Shown: positions 1 to 4,799 of the stretch, piece after piece | Layout: each line of letters begins with the position of its first letter | Numbering within the stretch: the stretch's first letter is position 1 | Assembly: GCA_049600855.1 (NCBI GenBank) | Contig: JBMYQA010000297.1 | Span: 1 to 7,262, forward strand | Length of the DNA: 7,262 bases | Direction of reading: 5' to 3' | Source of the DNA: JBMYQA01 sp049600855 | GTDB taxonomy: Bacteria > Bacteroidota > Bacteroidia > Cytophagales > Flammeovirgaceae | The notes under the pieces: model-generated | The model's database searches: none | Seen by the model: only the letters and a program-made list of their open reading frames with translations | What the model was told of the DNA's origin: nothing | Translations under genes and position numbers: made by a program

Positions 1-5
1 ATGTC

Positions 6-55
6 TGTCGTGTGCGACCCCAGCTTCCGTCGACATGACAAAAAAGTCCTTTTTT
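6..55 (+). terminator. GC-rich hairpin followed by A-run/T-run; probable terminator or intergenic palindromic repeat
   Basis: The arm at 6-18 (TGTCGTGTGCGAC) pairs with 29-40 (GTCGACATGACA). This gives a 12-bp stem with one bulged G (14), one G-T wobble and a 10-base loop. Six A (40-45) and six T (50-55) follow and can form a second small stem. The element is much richer in G+C than its surroundings. Reading rightward it would suit termination of a gene ending before the window. It could instead be one of the palindromic intergenic repeats common in Bacteroidota; one copy cannot distinguish these. Confidence 0.45.
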
Positions 56-187
56 GCAGAATAACAAGTATTTTTTACAAAGTGAGAATTGCTGACGTTC
101 AGGTTATTCCCCTACTTAAAATTTGACAACTTCGACTTGCTGCACCGAATAACTTTTAATAAGAACCGAATCCCTTTTTGCATTCTC

Positions 188-224
188 TTTTGTTTCATGA
201 AATGCTGCGTTCATTCTAAATTCG
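188..224 (+). promoter_or_regulatory. weak candidate Bacteroidota-type promoter for the kinase/regulator operon
   Basis: TTTTG at 188-192 and TAAATTCG at 217-224 resemble the Bacteroidota -33 (TTTG) and -7 (TAnnTTTG) elements; the -7 matches 7 of 8 positions. The 24-base spacer is longer than usual and the downstream element lies 43 bases before the kinase start. A similar imperfect pair occurs at 122-125 and 150-157 (TTTG / TAACTTTT), also 24 bases apart. Neither is convincing on its own. Confidence 0.18.
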
Positions 225-266
225 GATAAGGATATAAACGAAATACATTCATGAAATACAACAATT

Positions 267-956
267 ATGGTTTATCATGTAGTCGTGGAGTTACTGAATC
301 GTTTGGTTGCTGTACTTGCAGAAAATAAGCGTTTGAAGGAGGAAAAAAAGCAAGTACAGTTCGTGAAAGACTCGTTAGAGCATGACTTGGCTAATGACTT
401 GCTAAATTTATCGAATATCGCACAATTCTCTATTCATCAACTCTATGAAGAAGAACAAGTTAAGCGATTTGAGATGTATCAAAATCGTTTGTTAGCGATG
501 ACTAATTTTTACCGTTTGTTACTATCAAATCAACGTGTAAAAACAGTAGATAATCAAGGGTTCATTAAGAGTTTGTGCCAATGGCTATGTGAAAAATATC
601 AGCGCGAAGACATTTGTTTGAAGATTGATGTTGCTTTGAATTTAGGAAATGGCATTGGTGCCCGCAAATCTATTCGATTAGTTGGGGATGTTATCACTGA
701 GTTGATGCAAAATATGTTGAAGCATGCATTTCCAGCGTGTATAAAAAGGCCAGAAGTACAACTCTCCACGAAACAAGTGGGCAATCAAGTGCAGTTGGAG
801 TATGCGGATAATGGAATTGGTTTTGCTCAAATCATGGTTCAACAAAAAACAGGTGGCTTGGCCTTACTTCAAGGATTATCGAGAAATCGTTCGATGCAAT
901 ATGGGAATTTGCCAACAGGGGGAGCTTATGTAAAACTACAAATTGATTTATTATGA
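267..956 (+). CDS. soluble sensor histidine kinase, HisKA_2-like, without a recognisable sensor domain
   Basis: This 229-residue cytosolic protein should autophosphorylate a histidine and pass the phosphate to the regulator encoded next to it. A short charged helix (about 8-35) leads into a dimerisation/phosphoacceptor segment with EHDLANDLLNLS at 38-49. H39 is the likely phosphorylated residue, and NRLLAM near 73-78 matches the HisKA_2 pattern. The ATPase domain has an N-box E145-x3-N149 followed by KHAF, a G1 box DNGIG at 181-185, GGLAL at 196-200 and a final GG at 218-219. There is no signal peptide, transmembrane segment or PAS/GAF domain, so the input is probably a partner protein or the coiled segment. 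The ATG at 267 is the first start in frame, since a stop lies at 252-254. The stop overlaps the next gene by 4 bp, indicating translational coupling. Confidence 0.87.
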   Translation: MVYHVVVELLNRLVAVLAENKRLKEEKKQVQFVKDSLEHDLANDLLNLSNIAQFSIHQLYEEEQVKRFEMYQNRLLAMTNFYRLLLSNQRVKTVDNQGFIKSLCQWLCEKYQREDICLKIDVALNLGNGIGARKSIRLVGDVITELMQNMLKHAFPACIKRPEVQLSTKQVGNQVQLEYADNGIGFAQIMVQQKTGGLALLQGLSRNRSMQYGNLPTGGAYVKLQIDLL

Positions 957-1597
957 AGGTTATTCTGGTAGAAGATGCGTACAACTGGCAAGAGCGACTT
1001 CAAGAAGTGTTAGAAATTGAAGGGCATGAAGTAGTCGGTCGGTATTATTCTAGTGAGGGGGTTTGGGAAGGGGTAAAAAAGTGGTTGCCAGATATTGTAT
1101 TTATAGATATTGGATTAGGGGCAGAACCGTATTCTGGTATTGAATTGGCAAACCACTTAGCACCTTTAAATGTGCCATTTGTGTACTTAACAGGACAAGA
1201 AAATGAACAAATACACATTCAAGCACACCGTTTGGGCAATGCACAACCATTTCGATTTATCTATAAGTTGGACTTTTTTAGAACACCGAGCAAGATGATT
1301 CGAAATTTGGAGCGCGAACTTCAATTTCATGACCCAACCTTTGTGGTAGATGCCAATCAGGTAGAGCGATTTTCGAATGTACTTTACATTCTAGGTAAAG
1401 GGAAAGCGGGTAAAATATTTTGTAGAAATGGGCGAGTCTATGCGTATCAAGGACAGCTTTCGCAGTTTTTAAAGCGACAAGAACATATTCGAGCTCCTTT
1501 CCTGTATCAAGTGAATCGAAATTGTTTGGTAAATATTCATCACGTAAAACATTGGCAAAAAGAAGGAGTAAGGCAGTATCGAATGAAGGCATTTTAA
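953..1597 (+). CDS. LytTR-family response regulator, C-terminus apparently frameshifted
   Basis: An N-terminal receiver domain (about 1-120) has the acidic pair E7-D8, phosphoacceptor D52 in FIDIGLG, T80 and K105, so it should accept phosphate from the kinase encoded just upstream. A LytTR DNA-binding domain starts near 128 and includes the recognisable VNRNCLVNIHHVKHW (about 187-201). LytTR proteins bind direct repeats at promoters. In this frame the protein stops at residue 214, just before the last strand and helix of LytTR. The missing piece is encoded out of frame up to 1671, so the gene is either a pseudogene at its 3' end or carries a sequence error. The ATG overlaps the kinase stop (ATGA at 953-956), and the two form one operon. 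The receiver and domain identity are firm; DNA-binding competence of the product as read is doubtful. Confidence 0.85.
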   Translation: MKVILVEDAYNWQERLQEVLEIEGHEVVGRYYSSEGVWEGVKKWLPDIVFIDIGLGAEPYSGIELANHLAPLNVPFVYLTGQENEQIHIQAHRLGNAQPFRFIYKLDFFRTPSKMIRNLERELQFHDPTFVVDANQVERFSNVLYILGKGKAGKIFCRNGRVYAYQGQLSQFLKRQEHIRAPFLYQVNRNCLVNIHHVKHWQKEGVRQYRMKAF

Positions 1598-1671
1598 TTA
1601 GCTATCGAAATAGTCAAAAGGTGATTGCAGCATTAGAAGAACTACATGGAAAGTATTCGCTGCCTTCATGA
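1588..1671 (+). pseudogene. out-of-frame tail of the LytTR domain
   Basis: Starting at GGC 1588, this frame reads GILISYRNSQKVIAAL and continues for 27 codons to a TGA at 1669-1671. The GxxIxxxR-(x)n-V...L pattern is what normally closes a LytTR domain, after the 'NG..IPVSRR' strand. It follows directly where the upstream frame loses similarity. One extra base in the assembled sequence, for instance in the A5 run at 1557-1561 or at the GG at 1588-1589, would restore one gene of about 239 codons from 953 to 1671. Confidence 0.6.
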
Positions 1672-1721
1672 ATTAGACAAGGTATAAAGTACTCGTAAAT
1701 CCATTTTAAGCATGATTTTAT

Positions 1722-1751
1722 ATAAAACATCACATCTACACGGTGTTTTAT
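1722..1751 (+). terminator. AT-rich inverted repeat after the kinase/regulator operon; weak terminator candidate
   Basis: ATAAAACA (1722-1729) and TGTTTTAT (1744-1751) are perfect inverted copies. The stem extends by a T-G wobble and a C-G pair to about 10 bp around a 10-base loop. A run of five T follows at 1770-1774, roughly 18 bases later. It lies 50 bases past the restored end of the regulator gene. The stem is weak and the T-run distant, so it could equally be an operator for the next gene. Confidence 0.3.
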
Positions 1752-1795
1752 GCTGGCTATACTATTGCGTTTTTCTTAATTCTAAATTCTAAATT

Positions 1796-2263
1796 ATGTG
1801 CACCATGAATCCTCAAATTATCTTTGGTGATCAATCTCGACAGATTCATTTAACAACCGAGTTGATGAATGAATGGGGAATACCAACCGATGCGAAGTAC
1901 TTAAAGTTTCAATTTTCAAATGGTTTGGAATTTGTCAATCCATTTAAGCGATCTTTTCGGAGAGGCAAAAAGATTATTTTGCCCAAAATCTTTCGCAAGA
2001 TGGCTTATTTAAGTGTTCGCGACAAAATCGAAAATATTGACGTGTGTAATGATGCGATGGACACTCAACCTGTCGATAATGTAAAAGTGAAAATTTTGGA
2101 AGGAAGTGCAAATAAGCAAGCGCTGTGGAAAGCGATTCAGCGTCAAAATGTATTTTTTAACCACCAAATTTGTTGTGTGAAAACGAAGCGGGGAGTGATT
2201 ACTTGTCTACTTGATGTAGAAGCCTTTGGAAATTCCACATTACTCGCAGTAAGTTCTTTATGA
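1796..2263 (+). CDS. uncharacterised 155-aa protein, possible stand-alone CDC48/VAT N-domain-like fold
   Basis: No family is recognised with confidence. The protein is basic and soluble, without signal peptide or membrane segment. Two stretches share a pattern: IHLTTELMNEWGIPTDAKYL (17-36) and IILPKIFRKMAYLSVRDKI (60-78). Each has a hydrophobic strand, a short helix, then 'G/h-x-h-x-x-x-D/A'. This is the pseudo-repeat seen in double-psi barrels such as the CDC48/VAT N-domain. The C-terminal part (about 95-155, with ALWKAI at 109-114 and VITCLLDVEAF at 134-144) would correspond to the small CDC48_2-like domain. No AAA ATPase follows. AbrB-like barrels are an alternative. A second in-frame ATG at 1805 (residue 4) may be the true start. 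The gene precedes the NACHT gene by 139 bases on the same strand. Confidence 0.7.
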   Translation: MCTMNPQIIFGDQSRQIHLTTELMNEWGIPTDAKYLKFQFSNGLEFVNPFKRSFRRGKKIILPKIFRKMAYLSVRDKIENIDVCNDAMDTQPVDNVKVKILEGSANKQALWKAIQRQNVFFNHQICCVKTKRGVITCLLDVEAFGNSTLLAVSSL

Positions 2264-2285
2264 TTCATACTGTGATTTTGATGCG

Positions 2286-2296
2286 GTATACTATAC
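2286..2296. promoter_or_regulatory. short palindrome in the leader of the NACHT gene
   Basis: GTATA-C-TATAC is a perfect hyphenated palindrome lying 22 bases after the preceding stop codon. It contains the TATACTAT octamer also present at 1758-1765, before the 155-residue gene. It could be a -10 element or an operator; no convincing -35/-33 partner is seen. Confidence 0.2.
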
Positions 2297-2338
2297 GTTA
2301 TCGTTATTCTGAATGAGAGAAAAGCACCAAACTATTTT

Positions 2339-2394
2339 ACTACTTACAACCACATTAGATCATCTTATTTTAGTATAAAGCGACTACTTACAAC
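2339..2394 (+). repeat. 12-bp direct repeat before the NACHT gene
   Basis: ACTACTTACAAC occurs at 2339-2350 and again at 2383-2394, with start points 44 bases apart. Both are followed by ATTAG, the first after an extra CAC. The second copy ends 8 bases before the NACHT start codon. A related CTTACAAC is found at 4628-4635, in the gap before the next gene. Direct repeats could be binding sites for a regulator or traces of a small duplication. Confidence 0.5.
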
Positions 2395-2402
2395 ATTAGC
2401 TT

Positions 2403-4397
2403 ATGCCGACTCAGGAAGAAATTGAATACAAGACACAACTGATTAACTGTGTACACAAAAAACTAACTGGTTCAAGTGAAATTCCTGTGAAGATGTATCA
2501 TATTAAGAAGTTGTATGATCAACTTTACAGTAAGTTTCCCCAAACTGCGCCTGGCGAAGAATCACTACGTAGAATATTTGGAGTAGGACGAAAAACTCAA
2601 AATGTAACTCCTAAGGAAGAATATTGCGATCAGTTTTTGTGGTACCTTGGAGATCAGTATTCCGACTTTGCTGCATTTGTACATGCAAAAAAATCGGAGG
2701 AATCCATTAGAGATGAAATTCCTTTTGCTCCAAGTAATCAAACCTATGGGGTCATTACGCAATTGAATGATTACATCATTAATTCGCAGCCAGATGCCTT
2801 GCCTATGCTACAGGCATTGCAACGATTTATAAAGAAATTAATCGTTGACTACACAGAACAATCTTGCTTTAATAGCATTCATTTACTAGGAGATAAACAA
2901 AATACCGTTGGAGGATTATCTATGGCTGAAGATTACATTGATGTATCTTATGTCAAAGTATCTGAAATGCCTTGCTCAGAGTTAGCAAGAGAACGATTGA
3001 ATACAGTTTGTGTGGCTAAACAACGCTTATTTGCAGCTTTTGGTCATGAAAGTTATTTGTCGAGTCATTTATTAGTAGAGCATAATCGGGTGATTGCGCT
3101 TGGCAATCCAGGAGTGGGTAAGACTACGTTTGCGAGAAGATTGTGTCATGAATGGGCAAAAAACTCAGCTACCTTACAAGGGGCACTGCCCTTGTACATC
3201 AACCTCAAAAAAGTGAAATGCTCAAAAAGTAGCAACTGTATTATTGATTACATCAAAAGACACTTTTTCCAACATGTTGAAGTGAACCATACCTTTCTTT
3301 TTCGCTTGTTTGCCGAAAACCCCGCTCATTTCATTTTCATTCTTGATGGTTTTGATGAAGCAGAATCAGCTGTGCGTTGTTGTGTATTAGAGGCCATTAA
3401 TGAATTGTCGTATAAATCTAGATTTATGCTATTTACACGACCTTATGCGCTATTAAATACTACCGTAGAAGCAGATGTGACCATTGAAGTAGTCGGATTT
3501 AACGAAGCAAATAAAGAACGTTACATTCAAGCCATCACTGCCAAACAAGTTGATAAAACGGGAGATGAACTACAGCGGTTAATAGAAACAAACCCCATTT
3601 TAGCGAATCTCGCAAATACCCCACTCATGATGGCTTACATTTCCATTGTTTATTTAGAAGTGGAAAATTTAGAAAGCATTTTAAATTCGATTGATAGTGT
3701 ATATAAACTGCAACGAACCATTTTGAAATGGGTAAGGGATTATTATTTAAGTAAACACGTGGAAGGCTATACCTCACGGCAATTTGCCGAAACCTTGATT
3801 CGTGGTGCTCAATTGGCTTATGAAATGGAAATGGCTCATCAATATGTATATACCGATGAAGGATTTCTGGAATCGAGACGTGAATTGTGTGAATCCTTAA
3901 GTAAAATGGGAATAGGACGATTAGAATATAGCCAAATTGGAGAATGGCGATTTTCGTTCAATACACAAGCGATTCAGGCTTATTTAGCTGCTGAACAAAT
4001 AGGAAGGACGATTTCGCCAACCAGATTTATGGAGCTGTTGAATAATCGAAGTTATTGGCATTTGTGCCGCATGATTGTGGGGCGCTTATGCGTGGATAAA
4101 GAAGAATTAGCCATTCGCAAAATTTGGAAAGCATTACAAAATCAAACGAAAAAACGCGCGAGTGTGTACACGGAGTATTGTAAATTATTGTTTTTATCGG
4201 AGCTGGAACGCCCTGTGCTGAATTTTATAGCCCGTGAATCAAATCTGATTCAAGGGTATCAATATTACCAACAATACGCAGGACTCAATGCAAGTTGGAA
4301 AGGGGTGTTGTTAGAAGTAGCTAGTAAGATTATGCCCAAGCTACAGTCCAACTTACAACAGCAATGGATGCATGCCATGGGAGGGGTCGGAGGATAA
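2403..4397 (+). CDS. NACHT-domain (STAND) NTPase, possible anti-phage defence protein
   Basis: Residues 1-95 form a small helical module with SLRRIFGVG (54-62) and QFLWYLGDQYSDF (77-89), the 'LRRFFG...YLG...F' signature found at the N-terminus of many Bacteroidota proteins. A linker follows. The NACHT core has Walker A GNPGVGKTT (234-242), Walker B with LDGFDEAE (314-321), an R346 sensor in LFTRP, VVGFNEANKERY (363-374) and NPILANLANTPLMMAYI (397-413). Winged-helix region FSFNTQAIQAYLAA (517-530) matches the usual 'F.H...QEYLAA'. About 135 residues follow, without visible LRR, TPR or WD repeats, so it has a short C-terminal sensor region. There is no obvious nuclease, TIR or protease effector. 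The family acts as ATP-driven oligomerising sensors; several bacterial NACHT proteins protect against phage. A defence role here is inference. The 3' end appears frameshifted. Confidence 0.9.
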   Translation: MPTQEEIEYKTQLINCVHKKLTGSSEIPVKMYHIKKLYDQLYSKFPQTAPGEESLRRIFGVGRKTQNVTPKEEYCDQFLWYLGDQYSDFAAFVHAKKSEESIRDEIPFAPSNQTYGVITQLNDYIINSQPDALPMLQALQRFIKKLIVDYTEQSCFNSIHLLGDKQNTVGGLSMAEDYIDVSYVKVSEMPCSELARERLNTVCVAKQRLFAAFGHESYLSSHLLVEHNRVIALGNPGVGKTTFARRLCHEWAKNSATLQGALPLYINLKKVKCSKSSNCIIDYIKRHFFQHVEVNHTFLFRLFAENPAHFIFILDGFDEAESAVRCCVLEAINELSYKSRFMLFTRPYALLNTTVEADVTIEVVGFNEANKERYIQAITAKQVDKTGDELQRLIETNPILANLANTPLMMAYISIVYLEVENLESILNSIDSVYKLQRTILKWVRDYYLSKHVEGYTSRQFAETLIRGAQLAYEMEMAHQYVYTDEGFLESRRELCESLSKMGIGRLEYSQIGEWRFSFNTQAIQAYLAAEQIGRTISPTRFMELLNNRSYWHLCRMIVGRLCVDKEELAIRKIWKALQNQTKKRASVYTEYCKLLFLSELERPVLNFIARESNLIQGYQYYQQYAGLNASWKGVLLEVASKIMPKLQSNLQQQWMHAMGGVGG

Positions 4398-4494
4398 AAC
4401 GGGATTTCGCTGGGTATTCTTGAAGTTTTTTGAAAAGCTCTATCGCCTAATGATCGATGTGGAATGGGGGACTTTAGTGCGCAGTCAAAATTAA
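4387..4494 (+). pseudogene. possible out-of-frame C-terminal continuation of the NACHT protein
   Basis: The NACHT frame ends in a glycine-rich tail, GGVGG, at 4397. From TCG 4387 the +1 frame stays open for 35 codons to TAA 4492-4494. It reads protein-like: TGFRWVFLKFFEKLYRLMID then VEWGTL. This is a plausible amphipathic helix with Trp, Phe and charged residues. Removing one G from the GGGG run at 4383-4386 would join both frames into a protein of about 697 residues. No homology is available here, so this rests on composition and position only. Confidence 0.4.
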
Positions 4495-4511
4495 ATCAAG
4501 TTTATTGGTGT

Positions 4512-4744
4512 CTAAGCACTTACTACGAGAAATAAAACAGAGCATAAACGGGAGTGAAAAAATAATTGGCTGTAGTAATGGTGTAGAATTGTAAACCGTG
4601 TATACTTGTCATATATTTTACTTGATTCTTACAACTAAGTGCTCAGCAATACATACTTTAAACCAATTTTTTCGTTTTTTTGCCTTTTTGGAACAAAAAA
4701 CACTTCCAAAATTTAGTGTAAACTATTTGTTGATGAGTGCTTAG
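4512..4744. repeat. three copies of an 11-bp CTAAG-x2-CTyA element, in mixed orientation
   Basis: CTAAGCACTTA at 4512-4522, CTAAGTGCTCA at 4635-4645 and, on the minus strand, CTAAGCACTCA at 4734-4744 (TGAGTGCTTAG on the plus strand) are near-identical. Copies one and three form a 10-of-11 inverted pair. Copies two and three can pair over 11 bases in RNA with two G-U wobbles. The last copy lies 56 bases before the start of the 7TM gene. They could be operator half-sites or alternate arms of an RNA structure. Confidence 0.45.
4686..4711. terminator. AT-rich 8-bp inverted repeat between the NACHT and 7TM genes
   Basis: TTTTGGAA (4686-4693) and TTCCAAAA (4704-4711) are perfect inverted copies around a 10-base loop. 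An alternative hairpin TTTTTG-GAA-CAAAAA (4685-4699) uses the same bases. No T-run follows immediately, so termination is uncertain; it might be a protein-binding site. Confidence 0.25.
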
Positions 4745-4799
4745 CTGGAATTATCACAACCAAATTCACGTTACTATCAACAACTAGTGAGATAACTTT

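Larger units (their letters stand above)
1743..2299 (+). repeat. imperfect repeat of a leader segment before two consecutive genes
   Basis: The segments at 1743-1772 and 2272-2299 align as GTG-TTTT-ATGC-GG-TATACTAT-CGTT with a few single-base gaps. The shared octamer TATACTAT is at 1758-1765 and 2287-2294. The first lies 31 bases before the 155-residue gene; the second lies 109 bases before the NACHT gene, just after the previous stop. Common regulation of the two genes is a possibility; chance similarity in AT-rich DNA is the alternative. Confidence 0.3.
4495..4799. other. intergenic region before the 7TM-SpoIIE gene
   Basis: No gene or RNA gene is recognised in these 305 bases. They are AT-rich with several T and A runs (4667-4700). 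They hold three related 11-bp elements and one short inverted repeat, listed separately. TATACTTG at 4601-4608 matches the Bacteroidota -7 element at 7 of 8 positions but has no TTTG at proper spacing. TTTG at 4726-4729 has no good -7 partner. Confidence 0.5.

Noticed and set aside
1..126. Open frame of 41 codons on the plus strand beginning with ATG at base 1
   Set aside because: It runs through the GC-rich hairpin and the A/T runs, and its translation shows no recognisable pattern. It could be a chance frame; too weak to call.
112..198. Minus-strand 28-codon basic peptide frame
   Set aside because: Very short, lysine-rich because of T-rich plus-strand DNA, with no supporting signals.
251..328. 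Alternative ATG at 251 giving a 25-codon frame overlapping the kinase start
   Set aside because: Product is short and cysteine-rich without pattern; the kinase frame itself is closed by a stop at 252-254, so this ATG cannot extend it.
599..784. Minus-strand frame inside the kinase gene
   Set aside because: Antisense to the conserved ATPase N-box region; no protein-like features of its own.
1556..1564. Programmed -1 frameshifting at CAA AAA GAA in the regulator
   Set aside because: The A5 run is not a proper X-XXY-YYZ slippery heptamer in this frame, and no strong downstream structure is seen; an indel or sequence error is simpler.
1278..1592. 104-codon minus-strand frame inside the response regulator
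   Set aside because: It lies opposite the LytTR coding region, whose conserved residues show which strand is coding.
2403..4397. TIR, nuclease or protease effector at the N-terminus of the NACHT protein
   Set aside because: None of the expected catalytic motifs is visible in residues 1-225; only the LRRIFG-type helical module is seen.
4512..4744. The three 11-bp repeats as a CRISPR array
   Set aside because: Units are far too short, unevenly spaced and in mixed orientation; no cas genes are present.
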